Source of the DNA: Paenibacillus_AR mesotrionivorans
GTDB taxonomy: Bacteria; Bacillota; Bacilli; Paenibacillales; NBRC-103111
Assembly: GCF_046098205.1 (NCBI RefSeq)
Contig: NZ_JBJURJ010000002.1
Coordinates: 372,001-436,000, forward strand
Length of the DNA stretch: 64,000 nucleotides
Direction: 5' to 3'
How positions within the stretch are numbered: the first letter of the stretch is position 1; each line of letters begins with the position of its first letter. The notes beneath the pieces are model-generated. The model made no database searches. It was given only the letters and a program-made list of their open reading frames with translations, and was not told the DNA's origin. Positions 15,956 through 24,849 of the stretch are shown in pieces. The translations under genes and the position numbers were made by a program.

Positions 15956-17956
15956 ATGCCTCGACATTATTCGATTGGCAACGGTAATTTTCTGATCAAT
16001 TTGGATGACCATTCCTTTATCCGCGATATCTACTATCCCTTTGTGGGCCAGCTCAATCACGTGGGGGGCTACCAATGCCGGGTCGGCATGTGGGTGGACG
16101 GCAGCTTCGCCTGGCTTTCCGATGCGGGGTGGTCATTCCGGCATGCCTATGAAGAGGATTCCCTGATCACCAATTTGCAGGCAACGCATAACGGCCTGGG
16201 CATAACGCTAACCATCAATGACGGCGTCCACCAGCGGGAGGCCATATATATCAAGCGGATCGTCATTAAGAATGAACGGGATACGGAGCGGGAGGTCCGC
16301 TTCTTTTTCCAGCAGGATATGATGATCAATGAAACGGAGGTCGGCGATACCGCGGCCTATTATCCGTCCAACAATACCTTGTTCCATTATAAAAAAGACC
16401 GCTACTTCATGTTCAACGGCTCCACGGGCACAGAGGGCATCTACCAATACACCACCGGGGTCAAACGGTTCCATTCCGCCGAAGGCACCTGGCGCGATGC
16501 GGAGGACGGGGTGTTAAGCGGCAACGGCATTTCCCAGGGCTCCGTAGACAGCACCATCAGCTTCCGGCTGAAGGTCCCGGCTCAAGGCGAAGCCACCATG
16601 TATTACTGGATGAGCATCGGCAAAAATCTCGAGGAAGTCAAGAAGCTGGATAAATACGTCAAGGACAGCCAGCCGGGCAAGCTGCTGGACCGGGTGAAGA
16701 TCTACTGGCAGCGGTGGGTGAATAAGTCCGAGCGCAACTACGGTGATCTGCCCCTGGACGTGATTAAGCTCTTCAAGCACAGCCTTCTCATCGTGCGGAC
16801 CCAAACGGATGTGAACGGCGCTATTGTCGCCGCCAATGATACGGATATTCTCCAGCACAACCGGGACCATTACAGCTACATGTGGCCGCGGGATGGGGCG
16901 CTTGTGGCCTACGCTATGTCCATGGCCGGTTATTCGGGCATGGTGGCCCCCTTCTTCAAATTCTGCTCCGACGCTTTGACGCCAGACGGCTTTCTCCATC
17001 ATAAGTACAACCCGGACGGTACCGTGGGCTCCAGCTGGCACCCGTATATCTATGAAGGCGCCACCCGCCTGCCTATCCAGGAGGACGAAACAGCCTTGGT
17101 GCTGTATGCCCTGTGGCAGGACTTTGCCAAACACGGCAACATCGAGCTGCCCCAGTCCCTGTTCCGCACCCTGATCCGCCGGGCGGCCCGTTTCCTGGCG
17201 GCCTTCATCGATCCGGAGCTGGGGCTGCCCCAGCCCAGCTATGATCTGTGGGAGGAGCGCTACGGCATCTTCACCTTCACCTGCTCCGCCGTTTATGGCG
17301 GGCTGGTGGCCGCCTCCAACTTCTGCAGCCTGTTCGGCGACGATGACCGCAGCAGCCGCTTCCTCCAGGCAGCCATGAACATCCGCTCCGCTATGCTGGA
17401 GCATCTGTGGGATGAGGATTTGGGCCGTTTTGTCCGGGGCCTATATCTGGAGGATGGCAAGTGGGTGAAGGATACCACGCTGGAGTCCAGCATCTACGGC
17501 ATCTTCGAATTCGGCGTATTGCCGGCGGATGATCCCTGTGTGGTGAAAACGATGACCGCCATCAAGGAAGGCCTCTCCGCCAAAACCTCCGTGGGCGGCA
17601 TTGCCCGGTACTACCATGACTACTACTTCCAACGCAGCTCCAATATTGAGCTGGTGCCCGGCAACCCGTGGATCATCTGCACCCTGTGGACGGCGGAGTG
17701 GGAAATCGAGATGGCCAAAACCTTAGGCGAGCTGGAAACGCCGCGGCGCACGCTGGAATGGGTGGTCTCCCATGCCATGGAAAGCGGCATCCTGCCGGAG
17801 CAGCTGGACCCCTTTGACGGCAGCCCGGTATCCGTGGCTCCCCTGACCTGGTCCCACGCCACCTTCATTCTGGCTGTGGTCAAATACGCCACCAAATACC
17901 GGCAGCTCAGCGCCATCCAGGACCCGGTGGCCAGCCGTATGCCCGGTTTTATGTAA
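15956..17956 (+). CDS. GH15 family glucoamylase/trehalase-like glycoside hydrolase
   Basis: 666 residues without a signal peptide, so cytoplasmic. The N-terminal beta-sandwich (about 1-265) opens with the family's GNGNFLINLDDHSFIRDIYYPFVG line; the catalytic (alpha/alpha)6 barrel follows (about 275-650), with MWPRDGALVAYAM, the general-acid region LWEERYG (about residue 430) and the general-base region LPEQLDP (about 613). GH15 enzymes release glucose from alpha-glucans or, in some members, alpha-glucosides such as trehalose. The ribosome site GAAGGGAAGTG precedes the ATG. It is a single gene with its own terminator, so the physiological substrate is open. Confidence 0.9.
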   Translation: MPRHYSIGNGNFLINLDDHSFIRDIYYPFVGQLNHVGGYQCRVGMWVDGSFAWLSDAGWSFRHAYEEDSLITNLQATHNGLGITLTINDGVHQREAIYIKRIVIKNERDTEREVRFFFQQDMMINETEVGDTAAYYPSNNTLFHYKKDRYFMFNGSTGTEGIYQYTTGVKRFHSAEGTWRDAEDGVLSGNGISQGSVDSTISFRLKVPAQGEATMYYWMSIGKNLEEVKKLDKYVKDSQPGKLLDRVKIYWQRWVNKSERNYGDLPLDVIKLFKHSLLIVRTQTDVNGAIVAANDTDILQHNRDHYSYMWPRDGALVAYAMSMAGYSGMVAPFFKFCSDALTPDGFLHHKYNPDGTVGSSWHPYIYEGATRLPIQEDETALVLYALWQDFAKHGNIELPQSLFRTLIRRAARFLAAFIDPELGLPQPSYDLWEERYGIFTFTCSAVYGGLVAASNFCSLFGDDDRSSRFLQAAMNIRSAMLEHLWDEDLGRFVRGLYLEDGKWVKDTTLESSIYGIFEFGVLPADDPCVVKTMTAIKEGLSAKTSVGGIARYYHDYYFQRSSNIELVPGNPWIICTLWTAEWEIEMAKTLGELETPRRTLEWVVSHAMESGILPEQLDPFDGSPVSVAPLTWSHATFILAVVKYATKYRQLSAIQDPVASRMPGFM

Positions 17957-17980
17957 AGGCGGAAGCCTCAATTGTACGCT

Positions 17981-18024
17981 AACAAAGCCAAGCGGAGCTT
18001 CCGCCTGGCTTTGTTTTATTTTTG
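17981..18024 (+). terminator. Intrinsic terminator of the GH15 gene
   Basis: AACAAAGCCA (17981-17990) pairs with TGGCTTTGTT (18006-18015), with an inner GCGGA/TTCCGC pairing, followed by TTATTTTT. Confidence 0.85.
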
Positions 18025-18360
18025 CGCTTGGTCTTGGTATAGTTTAACGCTTGGCCTTGGTTTTGCACGTGCACGTGGCTGTGGTTTTCGCTTGGCCTTG
18101 GTTTTGCGCCTGATATGCCCCCACTTTGGCTTATCTTCGCTATTTCCCTTGGTTTGGCCCTCTCCTCCAGGATGTAAGCGTCATAAAATGTATGCTATTC
18201 CTCCGCAGAGTCCCCAAAAATGCCAAATAGCGTACATAAAATGTACGCTATCCCTTCCGATTCCCCTCAAAATGGCCGATTCTGATGCCTTAGCATACAT
18301 TTTATGTATCCTATTGGGCAAAAAACCGGCCTGCTGTGCCAATAGCATACATTTGTGGAC
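18025..18360. repeat. Non-coding gap with direct repeats and palindromic repeats
   Basis: No gene is seen from 17957 to 18453. Bases 18025-18110 contain direct repeats built on CTTGGCCTTGGTTTTGC. Bases 18176-18360 contain four related palindromic units; the best (18227-18251) has arms ATAGCGTACAT and ATGTACGCTAT around AAA, with diverged copies near 18176-18199, 18290-18314 and 18341-18356. Confidence 0.7.
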
Positions 18361-18453
18361 CGTTATCAGCATCTACGAGGTCATGCCCCCACTCCCACAG
18401 CCGGAATAGCCACCCATGCTGCGGTTGTTTCAGGATAGCGGCTGGGCTCCTTG

Positions 18454-18783
18454 TCAGAACCCCTCCGCCTCCTCCACTTCAATGAGCCAGCAGCGGTCCC
18501 CCGGCTGATGATGCAGGATCCCCGGGTTTTTCTCCACCAGCCCGTTGACCAGCACCACCTTGCCCGAAACCGGAGGCGGCAGCTCAATCTCCCCCGCCAA
18601 GGTTTCGATCAATAGACAGGGATGCCCCCGCAGGACATGATCCCCCTCTACCGGAAGCTCCACATGGACGATCAAGCCGCATTCATCTGCGGCATCCTCT
18701 GTTAAACCAACGGCCGTTTTGCCGCCTGCCAGCTTTTTGGTCCACAACCAGGAGGTTGGGCCGATACGAATTTCATTCAGCAT
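18454..18783 (-). CDS. Glycine cleavage H-like protein lacking the lipoylation lysine
   Basis: 109 residues with the lipoyl-domain fold of GcvH: VGLTEDAADECGLIVHVELPVEGDHVLRG, then the hairpin, then PPVSGKVVLVNGLVEKNPGILH, all of which align with H proteins. In true GcvH the hairpin reads E-S-V-K-A and carries lipoate on Lys. Here it reads E60-T-L-A63-G, so the lysine is Ala63 and the protein cannot be lipoylated there. It is about 20 residues shorter than GcvH. AAGGGG precedes the ATG. A lipoate-protein ligase gene lies 329 bp upstream on the same strand. It may be a regulatory or scaffold paralogue, or a decaying copy; the intact frame argues against decay. Confidence 0.75.
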   Translation of the reverse strand: MLNEIRIGPTSWLWTKKLAGGKTAVGLTEDAADECGLIVHVELPVEGDHVLRGHPCLLIETLAGEIELPPPVSGKVVLVNGLVEKNPGILHHQPGDRCWLIEVEEAEGF

Positions 18784-19073
18784 GGGATAACCCCTTTACA
18801 TGTCATTGAATATCAGTCAGTGGATATTGTTTACTGGATTTTACTCATCAGCCATGCCAGTTGGCTCTTTTACCCGTTTTTGCACGCAGTCTCCAGCGTC
18901 CGGAAACCCGCTCTTCCCATCGTTCCGCTCACAAGACCATGACGGCTCGCAGCTCCGTTCCCCCTTATTTTACCTCCGGGTGGCAGGGCTCAAAACGGCT
19001 ATAACGCTTACAATATGACATATCTATGACGTTCTTCGGAATTTCCTCAAAATGCCTGTATAGAAAACAAAAA

Positions 19074-19099
19074 AACACCGGCTCTCTTAGCCCGGTGTT
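19074..19099 (-). terminator. Terminator downstream of the lipoate ligase gene
   Basis: AACACCGG (19074-19081) pairs with CCGGTGTT (19092-19099); on the minus strand seven T residues follow. It separates lplA from the H-like gene, so the two are probably not one simple operon. Confidence 0.8.
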
Positions 19100-19112
19100 C
19101 CTACGTACATAC

Positions 19113-20102
19113 CTAAAACATCAAACCCAGCCACTGCTCCCGGGTCATCGGGCCAAAATAACGGGACAGCTCCACATCCTCCAGCAGCTTCTCCACGGCG
19201 CTCTCCTCATACCGGACACCCTGCAGCTTCGCCGCAAACTCGGCCGCATCCTCCGCACCGAAGAAATCGCCGTAAATAACGGCGCCGGCTATAACCCCTC
19301 CTGCCACATCCAGCCTAAGATCGAAGGTACCGATTCCCTCCAGCCTGCCCGTTTTGCGGATATTAAAGGCGGGGGACTTGCCGTAATTCCAGTCCCAGCT
19401 TCTGTAACGCTCATCCGCCAGCTGCCGCACCGCTGCCCATTCGGCTTCACTGAGCTGGTACTCGGGAATATCCTCACCGCCGAAAATCGAAACCAGCAGC
19501 TTCCGCTTGAACTCGTCCATGGTAATGGGCTCTGCCAAAAATTCCGAAATATTGGCCACCCGGCTGCGGATGGACTTAACTCCCTTGGACTTAATCTTGT
19601 CCTGATTCACATTCAGCGCCGAAACCACATTCTCGATTTCCGAGGCCAGCATCAGGGTGCCGTGGCTGAACATACGGCCCTTAGTTACAAACTGGGCGTT
19701 GCCCGAGATTTTGCGTTCCCCAACCTGGATATCATTGCGTCCCGTCAATTGGGCATCTACGCCAAGGGAATGGAGGGCCTGCACCACCGGCTCCGTAAAC
19801 TTGCGGAAGTTGTGGAAGGATTGCCCGTCGTCCTTGGTAATGAAGCTGAAGTTCAGATTGCCCAAATCATGGTAAACCGCTCCCCCGCCGGACAACCGCC
19901 GCACCACATGGATGCCGTGCTCCTTCACATAAGCCCCGTTGATTTCTTCTACCGTATTCTGGTTTTTGCCGATGATGATGGAGGGTTCATTAATATAGAA
20001 GAGCAAGAAGTCCTCACCGGTGTTGATGTGCTTTAATGCATATTCCTCCAGGGCCAGATTGACCGCAGGATCGGTAATACCCTTATTGTCGATGAACAGC
20101 AT
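19113..20102 (-). CDS. lplJ: Lipoate-protein ligase A family (LplA/LplJ)
   Basis: 329 residues. It attaches lipoate (via lipoyl-AMP) to lysines of lipoyl domains. The N-terminal catalytic domain shows NLALEEYAL, the lipoate/ATP-binding loop RRLSGGGAVYHDLGNLNFSF, and the HGTLM segment with the preceding GRNDIQVGERKISGNAQF catalytic-lysine region; the C-terminal accessory domain (about 245-329) is present, as in stand-alone LplA/LplJ. GGGAGG is 6 bases from the ATG. The neighbouring H-like protein lacks the target lysine, so the substrates must be elsewhere in the genome. Confidence 0.9.
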   Translation of the reverse strand: MLFIDNKGITDPAVNLALEEYALKHINTGEDFLLFYINEPSIIIGKNQNTVEEINGAYVKEHGIHVVRRLSGGGAVYHDLGNLNFSFITKDDGQSFHNFRKFTEPVVQALHSLGVDAQLTGRNDIQVGERKISGNAQFVTKGRMFSHGTLMLASEIENVVSALNVNQDKIKSKGVKSIRSRVANISEFLAEPITMDEFKRKLLVSIFGGEDIPEYQLSEAEWAAVRQLADERYRSWDWNYGKSPAFNIRKTGRLEGIGTFDLRLDVAGGVIAGAVIYGDFFGAEDAAEFAAKLQGVRYEESAVEKLLEDVELSRYFGPMTREQWLGLMF

Positions 20103-20268
20103 GGAAGGCCTCCCTACAGATTATTTTGATGAACCGTGCTCTGCCATACAGCGGCTTGCCCTTCTTTCATGGCCAACTTGTCCGACTTATCCGCCGGTTC
20201 TTCTATTATATAAGAATAGGCAATAATTTGAACACCAAACCTGGCATAAGCTTTCCGTCCGAAAAAAG

Positions 20269-20306
20269 AGCCCCGCTGCAAAGGAGATCCCGTGCAACGG
20301 AGCGCT
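20269..20306 (-). terminator. Terminator downstream of the peroxiredoxin gene
   Basis: A bulged stem (AGC, CCG and TGCA on one arm against TGCA, CGG and GCT on the other) is followed on the minus strand by six T residues (20263-20268). The rest of the gap to lplJ shows nothing else. Confidence 0.6.
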
Positions 20307-20348
20307 GATGTTTTGTCTAATCTGAAATGCTGCCGGTTTAGAGTCTGT

Positions 20349-20897
20349 CTAGTTAGCTACCAGGTGCTTGTCACCCTTCTTCCAGCCTACCGGGCACAGT
20401 CCGCCGGACTGCAGAGCCTCCAGCACACGGAGAGTTTCCTCCACGCTGCGTCCTACATTGTTGTGGTGGACCACCTGGTATTGAAGCTCACCTTCCGGAT
20501 TGATGATGAACAGGCCGCGCAGGGCAATGCCTTCTTCTTCAATGTAAACGCCGTAATCCTTGGATACCGACTTAGTGATGTCGGAGGCCAGCGGGAAGCT
20601 CAGCTTGCCCAGACCATTGGCGGATTGCGCAGTGTTGATCCATGCCTTATGGGTATGTACGCTGTCGATGCTGACGCCCAGGATCTCGGTATCCAGCTCC
20701 TCGAATTTGGAAGCAGCGTCGGAGATCGCCGTAATTTCCGTCGGACAAACGAAGGTAAAATCCAACGGATAGAAGAACAGAACCAGCCACTTGCCTTTGT
20801 AGTCGGCCAGGCTTGCCTTGCTGAAGCCTTCGCCATTGCCTAGAGCCGTCTCCATTGTAAAATCCGGTGCCGCTTTGCCTACCAAACGTTCTGCCAT
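20349..20897 (-). CDS. Typical 2-Cys peroxiredoxin (AhpC/TSA family)
   Basis: 182 residues from the ATG at 20897, which follows AGGAGG by 9 bases (a TTG at 20903 is less likely). It reduces peroxides with a thiol. The peroxidatic Cys51 is in DFTFVCPTE and the resolving Cys near residue 170 is in GGLCPVGW, so it is a dimeric 2-Cys type. No ahpF-type reductase gene is next to it; thioredoxin is the probable donor. The leader contains a hairpin with arms AAAGCC and GGCTTT (20934-20961). Confidence 0.92.
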   Translation of the reverse strand: MAERLVGKAAPDFTMETALGNGEGFSKASLADYKGKWLVLFFYPLDFTFVCPTEITAISDAASKFEELDTEILGVSIDSVHTHKAWINTAQSANGLGKLSFPLASDITKSVSKDYGVYIEEEGIALRGLFIINPEGELQYQVVHHNNVGRSVEETLRVLEALQSGGLCPVGWKKGDKHLVAN

Positions 20898-21159
20898 GTT
20901 CAAAAACCTCCTGAGATGATCATAATATAAGGAAAGCCACGCTGCTATGGACGCGGCTTTACGGGCGGTATAGGTGATAACCCTATCTAATTGAGTGGTA
21001 ATCTATTATTTAACATTTTACAAACCAAATCCTAACACTCAACTAATAGAAAGTCAATTCATGAATTTAATATTTACTAGTAATAAATATAAACATTTTG
21101 TGAACATACACAGGGGTTGGGGACGAATCATATATAAGGAATTATTGTAAAAATTCCCC

Positions 21160-21188
21160 TTGAAGTTTAATGTGGAGTATTTTATAAT
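21160..21188 (+). promoter_or_regulatory. Sigma-A promoter, probably of the pectate lyase gene
   Basis: TTGAAG (21160-21165), a 17-base spacer and TATAAT (21183-21188). It would give a leader of about 190 bases before the pectate lyase ATG. The rest of the 488-bp gap 20898-21385 is AT rich with no gene seen. Confidence 0.55.
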
Positions 21189-21343
21189 GAAAACGTGTGC
21201 AAGGGAAGATTACACATACAAACTTTCATCTGTTTGCCCTGTGCATAGAGTTGGTTATCCATTGATCCCACAGTCCAAGGAGGCGGTCCTGCATTTCAAA
21301 TTCATGTTCATCCGAGGCGGCAATTGTTTTGAACTTTTCAAAA

Positions 21344-21357
21344 TGTAACCGTTGTCA
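21344..21357 (+). promoter_or_regulatory. CcpA cre site upstream of the pectate lyase gene
   Basis: TGTAACCGTTGTCA fits the cre consensus TGWAANCGNTNWCA at every fixed position. It lies 29 bases before the ATG and downstream of the promoter above, where CcpA would act as a roadblock under glucose repression. Confidence 0.65.
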
Positions 21358-21385
21358 AAACGCTTCTAAAACAAGGAGGATGTAA

Positions 21386-23434
21386 ATGATGAATGCCAGT
21401 AAACCTGCCCATCCGGGCAAAAGAAAATGGCGGCCGTTGTTAAGCCTGATGCTGTCCTTTGCACTGTTACCCGCCGTAGTCCCGGCCGGTGCCGAAGCAG
21501 CGGGGGCTTATCCGGGAGCTTGGAATGCCGCCAATATTCAAGGCTCCTCCAGCCTGGGCACAACCGCATCCAGCTTTGCCAATGGACAGTTCACTCTGTC
21601 GGCTTCAGCAGGCAAGCTGCAATCGGCTGACGATAATGTTCATTTTGTCTACATGCCGGTTGGAACCGGAGACTTCAGCATTACTGCCAAGGTGGCCTCG
21701 GCAACGGGGGTTTCCAACAACACACGGGCCATGCTCATGGTCAAAAAAGACCCGGTCACCAATGCCGCCACCTCCCCCAGCTATTCCGTAGCCTTTAATT
21801 CGTATACAACACCTTCCATCACCACCTACAAACGCTTCACCAGCGGGGGCATTGCCGCATCCAGCAGCACAACTGTCACAGCTCCGGTTTACCTGAAGCT
21901 GGAGCGCACGGGGAATGTTTTTAAAACCTACTATTCCACGACCAGCACCTTCAGCTCTACTCCTTTCCGCTCGGACACGGACTCCGGCAGCACCATCGGG
22001 ACGGGGAGCGCCTATGTGGGTTTGGCGGTTTCGGCCACCACAGCTGTGTTCAGTGAAGTGAAGGTGATTCAGAACGGCAGTGTGCTGTATGATTCCGCTT
22101 CAGGCACAACACCGACTCCGACCCCAACAGCCACTCCTACGGCAACACCAACGGCCACTCCTACAGTTACGCCAACAGCTACGCCAACAGCCACTCCGAC
22201 TCCGACACCTACCGCAACGGCTACACCCACACCAACGCCTACCGCTACCGCAACACCTACGCCTGTGACCGGTGATTTATTCGTCGCCCCCAACGGGCTT
22301 GACAGCAATCCCGGAACCCTGAGCAGCCCGACTACCTTAACCTCCGCCCTCACCAAAATCGCTGCAGGCAAAACCATTTACCTGCGTGGCGGCGTTTACG
22401 CTTATTCCGTGCCTGTCATTATTGACCGGAACAACAGTGGCAGCTCCACCAGCAGCCGCAAGAGCATTGTGGCCTACGGCTCCGAAAAGCCGATTCTCGA
22501 TTTTTATGGCCAAACCTTCGATTCTACCAACCGGGGCCTGCAAATCAACGGCCATTATTGGCTGGTGAAGGGTCTTGAGGTCAGAGGAGCCGGAGACAAC
22601 GGCATCTTCATCGGCGGCAACTACAACCGTATCGAAAATGTGGAGACCCACCACAACCGGGATTCCGGCCTGCAGATCAGCCGTTATGCCTCCACCGCCG
22701 CCTCCATGAGCGAATGGCCCAGCTACAACGAAATTATTAATGTGTATTCCCACGATAACTATGATCCGGACAACGGCGAGGATGCGGACGGCTTTGCCGC
22801 CAAGCTGACCATCGGTCCGGGCAACGTGTTCGACGGCTGTATCGCCGCCTGGAATACGGATGACGGCTGGGATTTGTACACCAAAACAGACACCGGCCCC
22901 ATCGGCGTCGTCACCATCCGCAACAGCATCGCCTACAAAAACGGGCAAACCTCCGACGGCAACACCACGGCCAACAGCGACGGCAACGGCTTCAAGCTGG
23001 GCGGGGATAAAATTGCCGTCAACCACATCGTGCAGAACTCCATCGCTTTCCAGAACAAAAAACACGGCTTTACCTACAACAGCAATCCCGGCTCCATCCA
23101 AATGACCAACAACACCTCCTGGAGCAACGGCCAAAGCAACTTTGCCTTTGACTCCGGTACCCATGTGTTCACCAATAACCTGAGCTTCGCCGGCAGCTCC
23201 AGTGACAAAACCAGCGGAACGGATGTATCCAGCACCAACGTCTGGTGGAAAAACAACAAAAGCACCAATGCCAAGGGACTGATCGCCGACAGCAGCGACT
23301 TCCTCAGCCTCACACCCAGTGTCACCCGCAATGCCGACGGTTCACCCAATCTGGGCAACTTCCTGAAGCTGGCCTCCGGCAGTGATCTGATCGGCTCCGG
23401 TACACCCTCAGGGAAAAATATCGGGGCACGTTAA
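21386..23434 (+). CDS. Secreted pectate lyase-like parallel beta-helix protein (PL9 type)
   Basis: 682 residues. Signal peptide about 1-38 (hydrophobic LLSLMLSFALLPAVVPAGAEAA). A beta-sandwich/LamG-like domain (about 40-235) may bind carbohydrate; a Thr-Pro-rich linker (about 240-295) joins it to the parallel beta-helix (about 300-682). The helix opens with DLFVAPNGLDSNPGT and contains DADGFAAKL, with the probable catalytic Lys about residue 473, and WNTDDGWDLY, the Ca-binding acidic region of PL9 enzymes. It should cut polygalacturonate outside the cell. AAGGAGG precedes ATGATG. A cre site lies just upstream. The linker is a coding TP-repeat tract. Confidence 0.88.
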   Translation: MMNASKPAHPGKRKWRPLLSLMLSFALLPAVVPAGAEAAGAYPGAWNAANIQGSSSLGTTASSFANGQFTLSASAGKLQSADDNVHFVYMPVGTGDFSITAKVASATGVSNNTRAMLMVKKDPVTNAATSPSYSVAFNSYTTPSITTYKRFTSGGIAASSSTTVTAPVYLKLERTGNVFKTYYSTTSTFSSTPFRSDTDSGSTIGTGSAYVGLAVSATTAVFSEVKVIQNGSVLYDSASGTTPTPTPTATPTATPTATPTVTPTATPTATPTPTPTATATPTPTPTATATPTPVTGDLFVAPNGLDSNPGTLSSPTTLTSALTKIAAGKTIYLRGGVYAYSVPVIIDRNNSGSSTSSRKSIVAYGSEKPILDFYGQTFDSTNRGLQINGHYWLVKGLEVRGAGDNGIFIGGNYNRIENVETHHNRDSGLQISRYASTAASMSEWPSYNEIINVYSHDNYDPDNGEDADGFAAKLTIGPGNVFDGCIAAWNTDDGWDLYTKTDTGPIGVVTIRNSIAYKNGQTSDGNTTANSDGNGFKLGGDKIAVNHIVQNSIAFQNKKHGFTYNSNPGSIQMTNNTSWSNGQSNFAFDSGTHVFTNNLSFAGSSSDKTSGTDVSSTNVWWKNNKSTNAKGLIADSSDFLSLTPSVTRNADGSPNLGNFLKLASGSDLIGSGTPSGKNIGAR

Positions 23435-23484
23435 CGGCAGCTGTTTGATTGGTACAATTAATTGTAAAATTATGTAAACATCTA

Positions 23485-23528
23485 AGAAGCTTCCTTCTTG
23501 CCCCCTGCAGGAATGAAGCTTCTTTTTT
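23485..23528 (+). terminator. Terminator of the pectate lyase gene
   Basis: AGAAGCTTC (23485-23493) pairs with GAAGCTTCT (23515-23523) and is followed by TTTTT. Confidence 0.85.
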
Positions 23529-23536
23529 GTGCCGGC

Positions 23537-23575
23537 AAAAAAAGACCCGCTCCGGAGGTCTTGCTTCCGGTGCGG
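23537..23575 (-). terminator. Terminator of leuB
   Basis: On the minus strand a CCCGC/GCGGG stem extended by CCGGA/TCCGG (within 23546-23575) is followed by seven T residues. Confidence 0.8.
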
Positions 23576-23619
23576 GGGAAGGGGCTTGGTTTGGGTATAA
23601 CGTACTTCCGTGAAATGCG

Positions 23620-24699
23620 TTACGCCTTGATAGCGGCGACAATCAGATCGCCCATGGCGCCTGTGCCGATAGCCGCGCTCTTGTCGGTAGCGATATCCCA
23701 GGTGCGGTGGCCGGCGTCAAGAACCTCCTTGACCGCCTTCTCTACCGCTTCGGCAGCTTCATGGTAGCCGAAGGTCAGACGGAACATCAGGGCAACGGAC
23801 AGAATGGTGGCGATGGGGTTGGCAACACCCTTGCCGGCAATATCCGGCGCGGAGCCGTGAATGGGCTCGTACAGGCCGAAGCTTCCTTCACCCAGGGATG
23901 CCGAGGACAGCATACCGATGGAGCCGGTAAGCATGGCGGCTTCATCGCTTAAGATGTCGCCGAACATGTTCTCGGTCACAATAACATCGAAGCTGGAAGG
24001 ACGGCGCAGCAGCTGCATAGCGCAGTTATCCACCAGCACATGCTCCAGCTCCACATCGGGATAGTCGGCAGCTACACGAATGACCGTTTCCCGCCACAGA
24101 CGGGAGGTCTCCAGCACATTGGCCTTATCCACAGATGCAACCTTTTTCTTGCGGGTTTTGGCGATTTCGAAGGCAGAGCGGGCAATCCGCTCCACTTCCT
24201 TCACGCTGTATGTGCAGGTATCCACAGCTTCTTGGCCATTGGGGCCTTCGCGGCGGAGCTTGTCTCCAAAGTAAATGCCGCCGGTGAGCTCACGCACCAC
24301 AATCAGGTCGGTTCCTTCCAGAACCTCCGGCTTCAGGGTGGAGGCTTCCTTCAGACAATCGAAAATAACGGCGGGACGGATGTTAGCATAAAGGCCCAAT
24401 GCCTTGCGGATGCCGAGAAGCCCGGTTTCGGGACGCAGCTCCTTGGGGTTGGTGTCCCACTTGGGTCCGCCTACGGCGCCCAAAAGTACAGCGTCCGCTT
24501 TTTGGCAGATGGCCAGGGTGTCCTCCGGCAGCGGGGTGCCGCGTTCGTCGATGGCAATACCGCCGAATAAACCGTATTCCAGCTCAAACTTGTATCCGAA
24601 CAGCTCTTCGGTGCGCTTCAGTACCTTTTCCGCTTCCGCAATAACCTCCGGGCCGATGCCGTCACCGGCAATTACCGCGATCTTCTTTGCATCCGACAT
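23620..24699 (-). CDS. leuB: 3-isopropylmalate dehydrogenase
   Basis: 359 residues, full length. It oxidises and decarboxylates 3-isopropylmalate to 2-oxoisocaproate with NAD in leucine synthesis. Visible family marks are the N-terminal IAVIAGDGIGPEV, the substrate-binding region ELRPETGLLGIRKALGLYANIRP, VRELTGGIYFG, the catalytic Lys in SVDKANVLETSRLWR, VDNCAMQL, and the metal/NAD motif ENMFGDILSDEAAMLTGSIGMLSSASL. AAGGGAG precedes the ATG. It stands alone here, about 16 kb from leuA and ilvBNC on the same strand; leuCD are not in the window. Confidence 0.96.
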   Translation of the reverse strand: MSDAKKIAVIAGDGIGPEVIAEAEKVLKRTEELFGYKFELEYGLFGGIAIDERGTPLPEDTLAICQKADAVLLGAVGGPKWDTNPKELRPETGLLGIRKALGLYANIRPAVIFDCLKEASTLKPEVLEGTDLIVVRELTGGIYFGDKLRREGPNGQEAVDTCTYSVKEVERIARSAFEIAKTRKKKVASVDKANVLETSRLWRETVIRVAADYPDVELEHVLVDNCAMQLLRRPSSFDVIVTENMFGDILSDEAAMLTGSIGMLSSASLGEGSFGLYEPIHGSAPDIAGKGVANPIATILSVALMFRLTFGYHEAAEAVEKAVKEVLDAGHRTWDIATDKSAAIGTGAMGDLIVAAIKA

Positions 24700-24849
24700 G
24701 GATGAACACTCCCTTGTTCTTACGTTCTTAAGTGTTACTGTAGCTTATATTGTGCCATACTTCCAGTGGCCTGCGCCAAGATATAATAACTATGGATTCT
24801 ATAGGCGTTTCCTATAGAGACGATTCTTATGGAATAACCCCCGGCGGTG

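Noticed and set aside
15956..17956. A dedicated trehalase
   Set aside because: The GH15 fold and catalytic regions are clear, but nothing in the sequence or the neighbours distinguishes trehalase from glucoamylase activity.
22110..22265. Simple-sequence DNA of possible regulatory meaning
   Set aside because: It is the coding tract for the Thr-Pro linker of the pectate lyase-like protein.
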